DNA of 54,477 nucleotides from the NCBI RefSeq assembly GCF_009687865.1, contig NZ_BLAE01000003.1, positions 1 to 54,477 of the forward strand, in the 5' to 3' direction. Position numbers and translations under genes: made by a program. The stretch is from Acrocarpospora macrocephala. Its GTDB lineage: Bacteria; Actinomycetota; Actinomycetes; Streptosporangiales; Streptosporangiaceae. The notes under the pieces were generated by a model. That model was not told the origin of the DNA. It saw nothing but the letters and a program-made list of their open reading frames with translations, and ran no database searches. Positions 31,348 to 40,128 of the stretch are shown here, piece after piece (positions within the stretch are counted from its first letter, which is position 1; each line of letters opens with the position of its first letter).

Positions 31348-34290
31348 TTGGGGGCCCAGGCGTTGCACTTCCGGATCTTGACCCGGTTGGAAGTGATCCC
31401 GGATGAGGGCGGCCCGCTGGCCATTTCGCCGATCAAGAGAAGGGCTCTGTGCGCGCTTCTGCTGGCCGGTGAGCAGGGCCTGTCACCGGGCGAGTTGATG
31501 GAGGCCGTCTGGGGTGACGGATATGCCCGCGACGGCTCGCTCAAGACGTGCCTGTCCCAGCTGCGCCGGGTGCTGCCCGGGCGGATCCCCGCCGGCGGCT
31601 CCGGCGGCTACCGGATCGAGTTCGACCCCGCCGACACCCTGGACGCCCACCGGTTCCGCGCCCTGGTCGCCGACAGCGCCGACGCGGTCCGCCGGGGCGA
31701 GCACGACGAGGCCGTGCGCACGCTCCAGGAGGCGCTGAACCTCTGGGGGCAGGGGGAGCCCCCGCTGGCCGACCTGCCCGACCACACCGCCCGCCTCCGG
31801 CTGCTCCGCGACGAGCTGGTCTTCGAGCGCAGGGCCGCCCAGATCTCCCTCTTCCGCGAGCGCATTCACCTCGGCGAGCACCGCGACGTGCTGGGCGACC
31901 TGCGCCGCGGCATCGCCGAGGACCCGTTCTCCGAGCAGCTGCACGCGCTGCTGATGACCGCCCTGTACCGCTCCGGCTACCGGGCGGAGGCGCTCCGGCA
32001 CTTCGACACGGTCTCCGCGCTGCTGCTGCGCGAGGCCGGCAGCGGCCCCGGCCAGGCGTTGCGCCAGCTCAGGGACGCCATCGACGTGGACGACGAGGCC
32101 CTGGTGCTGGACACCAGAGCGCCTGCCCCGGCCGCCGCCGCGCCCGCCCAGGCCCCGCCGCCCCCGCCGCTGGCCCAGCTCCCGCCCGACGTGATCGACT
32201 TCACCGGCCGCGAGGACGAGGTGGCCAGGGTCGCCGAGTTCCTGACCCCCGGCCCTGACGTGACGGGCGTGCCGATCGCCTCCCTGATCGGCCCGCCGGG
32301 GGTGGGCAAGTCCGCGCTGGCCATCCACATCGCGCACCGGCTGCGGGCCGCCTTCCCCGACGGCCAGATCTACATCCACCTGGCCGGGATGTCCGCGCAC
32401 CCGCGCGAGGCCGCCGAGGTGCTCGGCGAGCTGCTGGCCTTCATGGGCGCCCCGGCCGACAGCCTGCCCGCCAGCACGGGGGAGCGGGCCGCGCTGTTCC
32501 GGTCCATGCTGGCCGGCCGCCGGGTGCTCGTGGTGATCGACGACGCGGCCGGCGCCGAGCACGTCCAGCCCTTCCTGCCTGGTACGGCCGGGTGCGCGGT
32601 CATCGTGACGTCCCGGGCCTACCTCACGGGCGGGGCCGGTATCCGTCCCTTTCGGCTGGAACCGCTGCGGCGCCAGGAGGCCCTGCGCCTGCTCGAAGAG
32701 ATCATCGGGGCCGACCGCGTGGCCGCGGAGCCGGCGGCCGCCGACGAGGTGATGGCCGCCTGCGGCGGCTTCCCGCTGGCCGTGCGGATCGCGGGCGCCC
32801 GGCTGTCCGCCCAGCCCAACTGGCCGATCGCCTACTTCGCCGGGCGGCTCAGCGACCGGCTGCGCGCGCTGCGGGCCAACGAGATGACCGTCAGCGCCAG
32901 CATCGCCGACAGCTACGACGCCCTGCCCGGGCCCGCCAAGCAGGCCTTCCGGGTGCTCGCCCTGGCCGGGCCTGGCGACTTCCCGGTCTGGCTGATCGCC
33001 ATGCTGCTGGGCACCCTGGAGGCCGAGGAACTACTGGAGACGCTGTCCGACCGGAGCCTGCTGGTCACCGTCAGCGCGGGCACCGTGGGGCAGCCCCGCT
33101 ACCGGCAGCACGACCTGCTCAGGGACTACGCCGAGGCGCAGCTGCAGGATCACATCAGCGAGCGGGACCTGGCCGTGGAGCGGCTGCTGCTGGGCTGGCT
33201 GGAGCTCGTGGACCGGGCCGACGCTCGCCTACCCGGAGAGCCACACTTTCCTCGCCCTGCCCGGCTGAACGTGGAACTTTTCGCCCCTGACGAGGCTCGG
33301 CACCTGATCGACTCCGGCCCTGGTGTCTGGTTCATCGCCGAATGCGCGAATATCTTGGCCGCGATCCGCCTGGCCTGCGAAGAGAGGCGTTACCGGCTGG
33401 CGTACGGGCTGGCCCTGCGGCTCTCGTCGTTCCTGTGCCACCAGAGCCGCCACCGCGAGGCCGAGGACATGTGGGACCGGGTCATGACCGCCGCGCTGGC
33501 CGAGGAGGACACCCGGCTGGCCGCCGAGGCCCGGCTCAGGCTGGCCGCCGTGGTGGCCAGGCAGCCCGGCGACGAGCCGCGCGCGGTCCAGCTGCTGGCC
33601 GCCTGCCTGGACGCCTTCGAGCAGGTCAAGAACGCCGAAGGGGTGGCCAGGTCGCTGGCCTGGCGGGCCCTGGTGGGGCACCGGCAGCACACGCTCGACG
33701 CCGCCGCCGCGGACGCCGAGCGCGGTCTCAAGCTGGCCCGCGAGGTCGAGGACGCGCCCTCCGAGGTGGCCTGCCTGCGGGTGCTCGGCCTGGTGGCCGC
33801 CGCCGAGGGCCGCCCCGACGAGGCGATCCAGCTCTGCGAGTCAGCCCACACCCGGGCCGAGAAGCTGGCCAGGGAGAGCGGCGAGCGCGTCTACGAGTGC
33901 CTCGCCCTGGACACGCTGATCACCGTCAAGATCGCCGCGGGCCATCACGATCAAGCCCTTGAGCTGTGCGATCACGGCCGCGTGCTGGGCCAGGAGACCG
34001 GGGACATCCCGGCCGAGGCGGCCTTCGAGGAGTTCGCCGGGGACGCCCTCGCGGGCCTGGATCGCCCCGCCGAGGCGATCACCCGCTACACCCGCGCGGC
34101 CGGCCTGTTCGAGATCGCCGCCGACGACCGGCGGCCGTCCCTCTGCCGGGTCAGGATCGCCGCCATGTACGCAGCTCAGGGCTCCCTGGACGAGGCCAGG
34201 AAGCTGGCTGAGCAGGCCGCGGCGGACCTGGAGAACCTGGGGTTCCAGGTCGAGGCGCAGGAGGCCCGGAGGGCCGCTCGGGGCTGGTAA
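31348..34290 (+). CDS. SARP-family regulator with NB-ARC ATPase and TPR domains (AfsR-like)
   Basis: About 980 residues. The N-terminal winged helix (FRILTRLEVIPDEGGPLAISPIKRRALCALLLAGEQG) and bacterial transcriptional activation domain cover about 1-255. An Ala/Pro linker precedes an NB-ARC/STAND ATPase with P-loop GPPGVGKSALA and Walker B LVVIDDA. The C-terminal 400 residues are helical TPR-like repeats. This matches AfsR-type pleiotropic regulators of secondary metabolism. The start is a TTG at 31348 with a poor RBS; TTG 31363 is possible. A SARP-like repeat lies about 300 bp upstream. Targets in the window are not proven. Confidence 0.92.
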   Translation: MGAQALHFRILTRLEVIPDEGGPLAISPIKRRALCALLLAGEQGLSPGELMEAVWGDGYARDGSLKTCLSQLRRVLPGRIPAGGSGGYRIEFDPADTLDAHRFRALVADSADAVRRGEHDEAVRTLQEALNLWGQGEPPLADLPDHTARLRLLRDELVFERRAAQISLFRERIHLGEHRDVLGDLRRGIAEDPFSEQLHALLMTALYRSGYRAEALRHFDTVSALLLREAGSGPGQALRQLRDAIDVDDEALVLDTRAPAPAAAAPAQAPPPPPLAQLPPDVIDFTGREDEVARVAEFLTPGPDVTGVPIASLIGPPGVGKSALAIHIAHRLRAAFPDGQIYIHLAGMSAHPREAAEVLGELLAFMGAPADSLPASTGERAALFRSMLAGRRVLVVIDDAAGAEHVQPFLPGTAGCAVIVTSRAYLTGGAGIRPFRLEPLRRQEALRLLEEIIGADRVAAEPAAADEVMAACGGFPLAVRIAGARLSAQPNWPIAYFAGRLSDRLRALRANEMTVSASIADSYDALPGPAKQAFRVLALAGPGDFPVWLIAMLLGTLEAEELLETLSDRSLLVTVSAGTVGQPRYRQHDLLRDYAEAQLQDHISERDLAVERLLLGWLELVDRADARLPGEPHFPRPARLNVELFAPDEARHLIDSGPGVWFIAECANILAAIRLACEERRYRLAYGLALRLSSFLCHQSRHREAEDMWDRVMTAALAEEDTRLAAEARLRLAAVVARQPGDEPRAVQLLAACLDAFEQVKNAEGVARSLAWRALVGHRQHTLDAAAADAERGLKLAREVEDAPSEVACLRVLGLVAAAEGRPDEAIQLCESAHTRAEKLARESGERVYECLALDTLITVKIAAGHHDQALELCDHGRVLGQETGDIPAEAAFEEFAGDALAGLDRPAEAITRYTRAAGLFEIAADDRRPSLCRVRIAAMYAAQGSLDEARKLAEQAAADLENLGFQVEAQEARRAARGW

Positions 34291-34538
34291 TCCAGTACGG
34301 CCGGAAATGCGGATTCGGCCCACCCGGAAAAGGAAAAATTCTTCCCTCGGAATTATCGGCTATGTCGGGCATGTAGTCATATACTCGCGACGGTCAAGGC
34401 ACGTTCATGTCGTTCGCGGGGAAACTCCGGATGGCATGACCACATGATCCACACCTGACGTGAATAGCGTGGGTTGCTATGGTTGATCGGTGAAAGTGAT
34501 CAAACGCTAGCTCAATGGGCACCGGCGAGGGTGACTAC

Positions 34539-35345
34539 ATGAAGCGGCAGAACGTGTTCGACCATGACTGTCCGAATGCATCCAGAATCTATGATCATCT
34601 ACTCGGTGGGAGCGACAACCATGCTCCCGATCGGGTCGCGGCCGAGGAACTCCTCAAGGTCGCGCCCGACGCCGCCGACGTCGCGGTGGGGAACCGGGCG
34701 TTCCTCAAGCGTGCCGTGAACTACCTCGCCGAGCGTGGGATCAGGCAGTTCCTCGACATCGGCAGTGGCCTTCCGACCAGGGAGAACACCCATCAGATGG
34801 CCCAGGCGGCGGCGCCGGGGGCCCGGGTGGTGTACGTCGACAACGACCCGATCGTCTTCGCCCACATCCAGGCGATCCTCTCCGACGGCAACACGGTGGC
34901 CACGAGTGGCGACATGCGCGCGACCGAAAAGATCCTGGCCGATCCCCGCCTGAACGAAATGATCAATTTCGACGGGCCGGTCGGCGTGATCCTCACTTCT
35001 GTCCTGCACTATGTCTCCGACGCTGACGATCCGCATGACATCGTGGGCCGTATTATGCGCGCGATGCCGCCGGGAAGTTATCTGGTCTTATCTCACAGTA
35101 AACACGGGGATGTGGCCAATCAAGAAGACGAAGAGCGAATTCTCGAAATATATAATCGAACCAACAAGCCGCTTTATCCGCGCGACCGGGCTCAGATCAT
35201 TCAGTTCTTCGACGGGCTCGACATTCTGCACCCCGGGGTCGTCCCGGTGCAGGACTGGCACCCGAACGGGGACGTCCCCGGCGCGTCCGCGCCTGATTAC
35301 GTCCCCGGTCACATCCTGGGTGGAGTCGCTGTCAAGCTTCACTGA
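34539..35345 (+). CDS. SAM-dependent methyltransferase-like protein, DUF574
   Basis: A 268-residue protein. I chose the ATG at 34539 because GAGGGTGAC lies just upstream and homology starts at MKRQNVFDHDCPNASRIYDHLLGGSDN; the ATG at 34515 is an alternative. The Rossmann fold shows RQFLDIGSGLPT (SAM glycine loop), VVYVDNDPIV, VATSGDMR and VGVILTSVLHYV. DUF574 proteins are abundant in actinomycetes, usually several per genome near XRE/DUF397 regulators; their methyl acceptor is unknown. It is convergent with an XRE gene, overlapping it by 7 bp. Confidence 0.92.
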   Translation: MKRQNVFDHDCPNASRIYDHLLGGSDNHAPDRVAAEELLKVAPDAADVAVGNRAFLKRAVNYLAERGIRQFLDIGSGLPTRENTHQMAQAAAPGARVVYVDNDPIVFAHIQAILSDGNTVATSGDMRATEKILADPRLNEMINFDGPVGVILTSVLHYVSDADDPHDIVGRIMRAMPPGSYLVLSHSKHGDVANQEDEERILEIYNRTNKPLYPRDRAQIIQFFDGLDILHPGVVPVQDWHPNGDVPGASAPDYVPGHILGGVAVKLH

Positions 35346-35731
35346 CCGGGCACCGCGCTCTCGCCCACCCGGCGGATGTAGGTGATCATCAGCAGCGCCC
35401 CCGACTGGCGGTATTCGACCTTGTCACCAGGGCGGAACCCGGCCAGGGGGCGCTTCAGCGGGCGGAGCAGCCGGCGGTTGGCCGCGCTCCGTGTCTCGAC
35501 CGAGTATTGCACCGGGATTCCCGCCTTGCCGTAGAGCAGGTATTCCGCCGTGCACCCGAGTTCGGCCGCCAATGCCGCCGTCACCTCGGGCGACGGAACC
35601 CGCCGTCCCGTCTCGATCAGAGAGATGTAACTGTCGTTAACATGTGCGCGCCGCGCCAATCGATCCTGGGTCAGGCCCGCCTCCTTGCGGAGTTGCCGGA
35701 GGCGGTCACCCAGGGCCTCGGACACTGTCAC
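35339..35731 (-). CDS. XRE-family HTH transcriptional regulator
   Basis: About 130 residues from the GTG ending at 35731, which has GAAAGG 8 bases upstream; a TTG at 35758 lacks an RBS. The HTH occupies residues 5-65 (GDRLRQLRKEAGLTQDRLARRAHVNDSYISLIETGRRVPS). The short C-terminal region is beta-like (FRPGDKVEYRQSGALLMITYIRR). The upstream region contains three palindromes, possibly autoregulatory sites. The target is unknown. Confidence 0.88.
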   Translation of the reverse strand: MTVSEALGDRLRQLRKEAGLTQDRLARRAHVNDSYISLIETGRRVPSPEVTAALAAELGCTAEYLLYGKAGIPVQYSVETRSAANRRLLRPLKRPLAGFRPGDKVEYRQSGALLMITYIRRVGESAVPGQ

Positions 35732-36035
35732 TTGACACGCCTTTCGACCCGGAGTCAATTGACGACATGCTTACATGCGGGCCACCTGAATGGGTAGACC
35801 CCATTTTTTGCGAAGCGCGAAGTTCTATAGAGAACTTGAATGCCCGGGATATAAAGCGGGAATTGCATTCGAGTTTGCCACGCACGGTAGTTAACCCGGG
35901 AAATATAACTGGGATGGCGATGACCTGCGGATTCGGTCGGCGGCGATAGGGGAGGGCCGATTCCCGGCGTTCCGGGGGCGTCACCCGCCGCCACGGCGCG
36001 ATCGCGGCGTGGGAACGTTCCGAACCCGCTCCTGG
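35732..36035. promoter_or_regulatory. AT-rich upstream region with stacked palindromes
   Basis: 304 bp upstream of the XRE gene. AAGTTCT-ATAG-AGAACTT (35820-35837) is a perfect 7-bp inverted repeat. GAATGC (35838-35843) pairs with GCATTC (35865-35870) around a CCCGG/CGGG inner stem. AGTTA (35889) pairs with TAACT (35910) around CCCGGG. GGAACGTTCC at 36012-36021 is a 10-bp palindrome. No gene is supported here. Confidence 0.5.
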
Positions 36036-36908
36036 TTACGCGGAGCTATGCCCATTCGGTAGGTTTCGAGCCGCCTTGATCAGGAACTGCAGGCTCTCGT
36101 CCGGGGTCAGCGCGGCCGCCCGGATGCGGGTGAAAAGGGTCTCGTAGCGGGTCGCGGCGTCCGGCTCGGTCAGGACGAGATCGTCGGTGACGGTGTCCAC
36201 GGCCACCACGGTGGGGTCGCCGGGATCGGCGAAGGTGTAGATCGAGAAGGCCGACCGCGGCAGGCTGTAGCCGTCGATGACCGCGTCGATGGGCAGCACC
36301 CGCAGGGTGATCTTCGGGTCCCCGTTGACGGTAGCCGCAAGGTGATAAAGCTGTTGCTGCACCACTTCCAGCGGGGCCGCGCGGCGTCGCACGGCCACCT
36401 CATCGATGATCACTTCGTAGCTCGGCCCGCCCGGGCGGCGCAGCATACGCTGGCGCCCGAGGCGCGCTTCGGCGGCCTTGTCCGGCTTGTAGCCGTCCGC
36501 CCCGTCCCTGCGGTCGGTCTCGGCCCGGGCCCGGGTGAACTCGGCCGTCTGCAGCAGGCCGGGCAGGAAGGTCATCTGGAACTCGCGGATGGTCTCCGCC
36601 CCCGCCTCCAGGTCGGCGAACAGGGCCTGCCGCTCGCCCATCGCCTTGTTCGACTCCCACCAGCCGCGCTCCCCGGCCTCCCGGGCGATGGTGATGATCT
36701 GCGTCCACCGCTCGCCGTGCACGCCCAGCTCTTCCAGGATGGCCATGATGTCGGCGAGGTCCACCACATGGCCGTTCTCCAGCCGGGAGATCTGCGCGCG
36801 TGGCAGCCCGATGCGCTTGGCGAGCTGCTCGTGGGTGAGCTGGGCGCTGACCCGCAGGTGCCGGAGTTCGGTGGCCAGTCGCAGCCGCCGCACATAAGGA
36901 CTGATCAT
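36036..36908 (-). CDS. XRE-family regulator with DUF5753 C-terminal domain
   Basis: About 290 residues from the ATG ending at 36908; GGAGG lies 6 bases upstream of it, while the ATG at 36914 is too close. The N-terminal HTH covers residues 8-65 (ELRHLRVSAQLTHEQLAKRIGLPRAQISRLENG). The rest is the DUF5753 domain (EAGAETIREFQMTFLPGLLQTAEFTRA, YEVIIDEVAVRRR). Such proteins typically pair with a DUF397 partner, one of which lies 1 kb upstream on the other strand. Members such as WhiJ control development in Streptomyces. It lies 18 bp after the DUF574 gene, probably cotranscribed. Confidence 0.92.
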   Translation of the reverse strand: MISPYVRRLRLATELRHLRVSAQLTHEQLAKRIGLPRAQISRLENGHVVDLADIMAILEELGVHGERWTQIITIAREAGERGWWESNKAMGERQALFADLEAGAETIREFQMTFLPGLLQTAEFTRARAETDRRDGADGYKPDKAAEARLGRQRMLRRPGGPSYEVIIDEVAVRRRAAPLEVVQQQLYHLAATVNGDPKITLRVLPIDAVIDGYSLPRSAFSIYTFADPGDPTVVAVDTVTDDLVLTEPDAATRYETLFTRIRAAALTPDESLQFLIKAARNLPNGHSSA

Positions 36909-36926
36909 CGGCATCCTCCGAACGTT

Positions 36927-37730
36927 CTATGGCACCCTGGCCACGCCGCTGTGGCCGGTGATCGCGCCATCGGGAGAGCCGTCCCCGGCCCGCCACTGGT
37001 GCCACTGGACCAGCCCAGGCTCGACCAGCTCCAGGCCGTCGAAGAACCGGGCGACCTCCTCCCGGGAGCGTAGCCGCTGCCCGGTGGCCACATGCTGGTT
37101 GTAGCGCTTGGACGCCTCGCCCTGGGTTTCCGGGAGCAGGTCGCTGGCCGGGTGCGAGATCACCAGGTAGCTGCCGGAGGCCGCCGCGGCGACCAGCTGG
37201 GCCACGATCCCGTACGGGTCGTGCTCGTCCGGGATGTGGTGCATGACGCCGAGCAGCAGGATTCCCACCGGCTGGCTGAAGTCCAGCGTCCTGGACGCCC
37301 CGCGGAGCAGCTTCTCGGTGTCGCGCAGGTCGCCGTTGATGTAGTCGGTGGCGCCCTCGGGGGTGGATTTCAGCAACTCGTGCGCGTGCGCGAGCACGAT
37401 CGGGTCGTTGTCCACGTAGACCACCTGGGTGGCCGGGTTGACCGCCTGGGCGACCTCGTGGGTGTTGTTCTTGCTGGGGATGCCGGTGCCGATGTCCAGG
37501 AACTGCCGTACGCCCATGTCGCCGGCCAGCCATTGCACGACCCGGACCAGGAACGCGCGGTTGGCCTGGACGCTGTAGCGGAGCCCCGGGCGGGCGGCGA
37601 GCACGGCGTCGCCGGCGGCGCGGTCGGCGGCGAAGTTGGTGGTGCCGCCCAGCCAGTAGTCGTACACCCGGGCCGAGTGGGCCGCGGTGGTGTCGATCCT
37701 GATGGGCTCTGCCTCGTGGCTGTCAGACAC
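36927..37730 (-). CDS. SAM-dependent methyltransferase-like protein, DUF574 (second copy)
   Basis: A 267-residue protein paralogous to the one at 34539-35345. Both share the N-terminal sARVYDYWLGGttNF / RIYDHLLGGSDN motif, RQFLDIGTGIPSKNNTHEVAQ, VVYVDNDPIVLAH, GDLRDTEKLL, and VGILLLGVMHHIPDEHDP. The methyl acceptor is unknown. The start at 37730 has no strong RBS. It precedes the DUF5753 regulator in a two-gene operon and is divergent from DUF397. Confidence 0.92.
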   Translation of the reverse strand: MSDSHEAEPIRIDTTAAHSARVYDYWLGGTTNFAADRAAGDAVLAARPGLRYSVQANRAFLVRVVQWLAGDMGVRQFLDIGTGIPSKNNTHEVAQAVNPATQVVYVDNDPIVLAHAHELLKSTPEGATDYINGDLRDTEKLLRGASRTLDFSQPVGILLLGVMHHIPDEHDPYGIVAQLVAAAASGSYLVISHPASDLLPETQGEASKRYNQHVATGQRLRSREEVARFFDGLELVEPGLVQWHQWRAGDGSPDGAITGHSGVARVP

Positions 37731-37932
37731 CTTGTCCGGCCCCTTGTCTGTCCGTCCGGCTGGATATCTCCGGGTTCCATACGGTCCGAGGTTCTAGATC
37801 GTGCCGAGTATCCATCTGTATGGCGTGCCGGGCAAGGCCGGTGAGACGTCCGGTTCAGGCGTGCACGACCGCAATCTGAACATGCGACACTTTTGTACAG
37901 TCCAGAATTAGCCGTTGTCCGAGAGACGGTTC

Positions 37933-38148
37933 ATGAACCAGAACAGCAAGTTCACCAACTGGCGCAAGTCCAGCCGCTCCAGCGGCGGGGACAACTGTGT
38001 CGAGGTCGCCAGCACCGGCGGCGCCGACGGCGTTGTCGGCGTGCGCGACTCCAAACAGCGCGGGCGCGGTCCCGTGCTGGAGTTCACCCCATCGGAATGG
38101 CGTGCCTTCGTCGACGCGGTGAAGGACGGCGAATACGACCTGAGCTGA
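37933..38148 (+). CDS. DUF397 protein, partner of DUF5753/XRE regulators
   Basis: A 71-residue protein with the DUF397 signature: NWRKSSRSSGGDNCVEVA, then VGVRDSKQRGRGPVLEFTPSEWRAFVDAVKDGEYDL. The ATG at 37933 follows GAGAGACGG. DUF397 proteins act with the XRE-DUF5753 regulators in actinomycete development and antibiotic control, as with the WhiJ/BldB-type systems. A strong terminator follows 69 bp after its stop, so it is transcribed alone. Confidence 0.93.
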   Translation: MNQNSKFTNWRKSSRSSGGDNCVEVASTGGADGVVGVRDSKQRGRGPVLEFTPSEWRAFVDAVKDGEYDLS

Positions 38149-38216
38149 CCCTCTCACCAGTCGTTTCCGAGTTTCCCCAGGTTGACCCGAGTTTTCCCAC
38201 GTAATGCAGAGTTTCG

Positions 38217-38250
38217 CGAAGAGCCGGAACCCCCGGCTCTTCGTGGTTTT
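38217..38250 (+). terminator. Rho-independent terminator after DUF397
   Basis: An 11-bp perfect stem CGAAGAGCCGG / CCGGCTCTTCG with loop AACCC, followed by TGGTTTT. This is a strong canonical terminator for this genome. Confidence 0.88.
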
Positions 38251-38367
38251 CGGAGGGTTGGTCATCTTGCATCGCGGGCCGAAACCGATAGATACTTAGG
38301 ACGTTCCGCACATTTGGATTGTCCAGCCGCGCGTATGCCCGGGAGATCGACGTGTGAGAGGGACCGT

Positions 38368-38910
38368 GTGAGAGGGACGGAGTCCGCGCTCGCCTCGCCG
38401 CTCATAAGATTCGCGGAGACCGGCTTGGACCGGGCCGCATCGATCGCCACCTGGCCATTGGCCGAGGGATCACGCGCCGTGATGCGCAGCCGTGATCTCA
38501 TGCGGGGCGTGCTGACCGGCTTGGGCCTGGGCAATGACGCCATCGACGACGGCGTGGTGATGGTCTCGGAACTGGTCACCAACGCGCTGCGGCACGCCTG
38601 TGGCCCATTCGAACTCCGCCTCTACCGGAGCCCCCCGGTTGTGGTGTGCGAGGTCGTCGACGGCTCGGAGACCCTGCCCGCGATCCCCGGTCCAAGGGCC
38701 GTACATCTGACCCTGGACCAGATCGACGCCATCCCCGACCCGCTACTGCTGGAGTCGGGCCGCGGCCTGGACGTCGTACACCGGCTGTCCCGCGGCTGGT
38801 GCGGCGCCTACCCCACCAAGATCTCCACCACCAACCGAGTCACCGGCGGCAAGGCCGTCGCCTTCGCCCTACCCCTCCCCGACCCCCCGCCACCGGCAGA
38901 CCGGACGTAA
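38368..38910 (+). CDS. RsbW-like ATP-binding regulatory protein
   Basis: About 180 residues from GTG 38368, which has GAGAGGG 7 bases upstream (within a direct repeat of GTGTGAGAGGGAC). The HATPase_c_2 domain covers about 35-170: SRDLMRGVLTGLGL, N-box VVMVSELVTNALRHA, and G-box ESGRGLDVVHRLSRGWCG. Such proteins are common in actinomycetes next to DUF397/DUF5753 genes. They may act as serine kinases or anti-sigma factors. The last 8 codons run into a 60-bp tandem repeat, so its C-terminal tail (PLPDPPPPADRT) was probably shaped by the repeat. Confidence 0.88.
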   Translation: MRGTESALASPLIRFAETGLDRAASIATWPLAEGSRAVMRSRDLMRGVLTGLGLGNDAIDDGVVMVSELVTNALRHACGPFELRLYRSPPVVVCEVVDGSETLPAIPGPRAVHLTLDQIDAIPDPLLLESGRGLDVVHRLSRGWCGAYPTKISTTNRVTGGKAVAFALPLPDPPPPADRT

Positions 38911-39060
38911 CGGCACGTTTCCCCTGTCCTGCCCCTCTCCGGCCCTCCGCCACCGGCAGGCTGGACGTGGCGGCACGTTTCCCCTGCCTTGCCCTACCCC
39001 TCCCGCCCCCCGCCACCGGCAGGCTGGACGTAGCGGCACGTTTCCCCTGACCTGCCCGCC
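38887..39060. repeat. About 60-bp tandem repeat, three units
   Basis: Units begin CCGCCACCGGCAG at 38887, 38947 and 39010. Each continues with a GGACGTxxCGGCACG core and TTTCCCCTG. The first unit overlaps the end of the ATPase gene. The spacers between cores differ. Confidence 0.88.
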
Positions 39061-39109
39061 AGGCAGAGCCGTTCGGGTCGAGGTTGCGATCGTCTCGATG
39101 TCTACGCTC

Positions 39110-39647
39110 GCCCAGAGAACACCCAACGTAATGCCGCAGCCGCTCTTGGCGCCGGTGCGGTGAGGACTATCACCTGCGTGAACGGCGCCGGATAACGGCG
39201 AGCAAGCCGACGATCTGCTCATGCTGTTAGGCCCGCAGAGAGTTAACTTGCGTGCTCACCAAGGGTTCGCCGAGGTCAGTGGCTTGAGGATCTATGAGTG
39301 ATTGCTCTGCGGGCCCAAAGAACGCCCAACATGATGCCGCAGCACAATGCCGTAGTTGCTCTTGGCGCCGGTGCGTGAGGACCATCACCTGCGTGAACGG
39401 CGCCGGATAACGGCGAGCAAGCCGACGATCTGCTCATGCTGTCAGGCCCGCAGAGAGTTAACTTGCGTGCTCACCAAGGGTTCGCCGAGGTCAGTGGCTT
39501 GAGGATCTATGAGTGATTGCTCTGCGGCCCAAGGAACACCGAGCACAATGCCGCAGCTGCTCTTGGCGCCGGTGCGGTGAGGATCATCACTTGCGTGAAC
39601 GGCGCCGGATAACGGCGAGTAAGCCGACGATCTGGTCATGCTGTCAG
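39110..39647. repeat. About 205-214-bp direct repeat, two full copies and one partial
   Basis: Copies start at 39110, 39313 and 39527 (GCCCA-R-GAAC boundary). Each includes CTCTTGGCGCCGGTGCG, GTGAACGGCGCCGGATAACG and, in the first two, AGTTAACTTGCGTGCTCACC. The third ends near 39647. GCCG-GATAA-CGGC can form a hairpin. A fourth, inverted, partial copy lies at 45486-45560. Short minus-strand frames here repeat the peptide SPLSGAVHA but look incidental. Confidence 0.9.
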
Positions 39648-39652
39648 GTGCT

Positions 39653-39940
39653 CTAGGGCCAGTTCGATGGCCGCCTTGTGTCTTCCCCGGTTGCCGGATC
39701 GGGGAGCTTGCCGGGAATGGTGATCTCCCAGTCTTCCGGGTCCTGATCTGGGTCGTCTAGGGAGTCGTCGGTCATGACGAGGGCGTACAGGGCGGCCAGG
39801 CGGTCGCGCATCACATCCGGCGGGACCGGATCGTGGTCGGACGTCGGGTGATCTGGGGACGCGGGCGCGTTTTCCGCCGGCAGCGCCCCCGCCGTGTCAC
39901 CAGCCTCGAGTGACGTGCGATTCCATCGGAACCGGGCCAT
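39653..39940 (-). CDS. Hypothetical acidic 95-residue protein
   Basis: Start chosen at the ATG giving MARFRWNRTSLEAGDTAGA, with GAAGGA about 12 bases upstream; an upstream ATG (40000) would add 20 residues. The protein is acidic and Pro/Asp-rich (PASPDHPTSDHDPVPPDVM), with one helix (RDRLAALYALVMTDDS) and an acidic tail. There is no family I know. It begins just after the repeat cluster and is divergent from the NADAR gene. Confidence 0.55.
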   Translation of the reverse strand: MARFRWNRTSLEAGDTAGALPAENAPASPDHPTSDHDPVPPDVMRDRLAALYALVMTDDSLDDPDQDPEDWEITIPGKLPDPATGEDTRRPSNWP

Positions 39941-40128
39941 CGGTGTCACGTCCTTCGGATCACGTTCTGCGGGAGAGCCGTCATAGAGGAGGCGGGACAT
40001 CCCGTTCCACTCCGTGCCATCAGAACCGAACCCGCGAGACCTTCCGTATGACGACTCGTCGAGTTCCTTCGCGCGGGGAGCTCTTGGTGTTGAGGCGTCG
40101 GAGAGGCTTGGTGTGTCAAGGTATGGGC

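Noticed and set aside
38646-39050. 134-codon frame ending in PPPATGRLDVAARFP repeats
   Set aside because: An out-of-frame reading of the ATPase gene that continues into the 60-bp tandem repeat; the apparent protein repeats come from the DNA repeat.
38887-39647. CRISPR array
   Set aside because: The repeats are 60 and about 205-214 bp, spacers are not uniform, and no cas genes are nearby.
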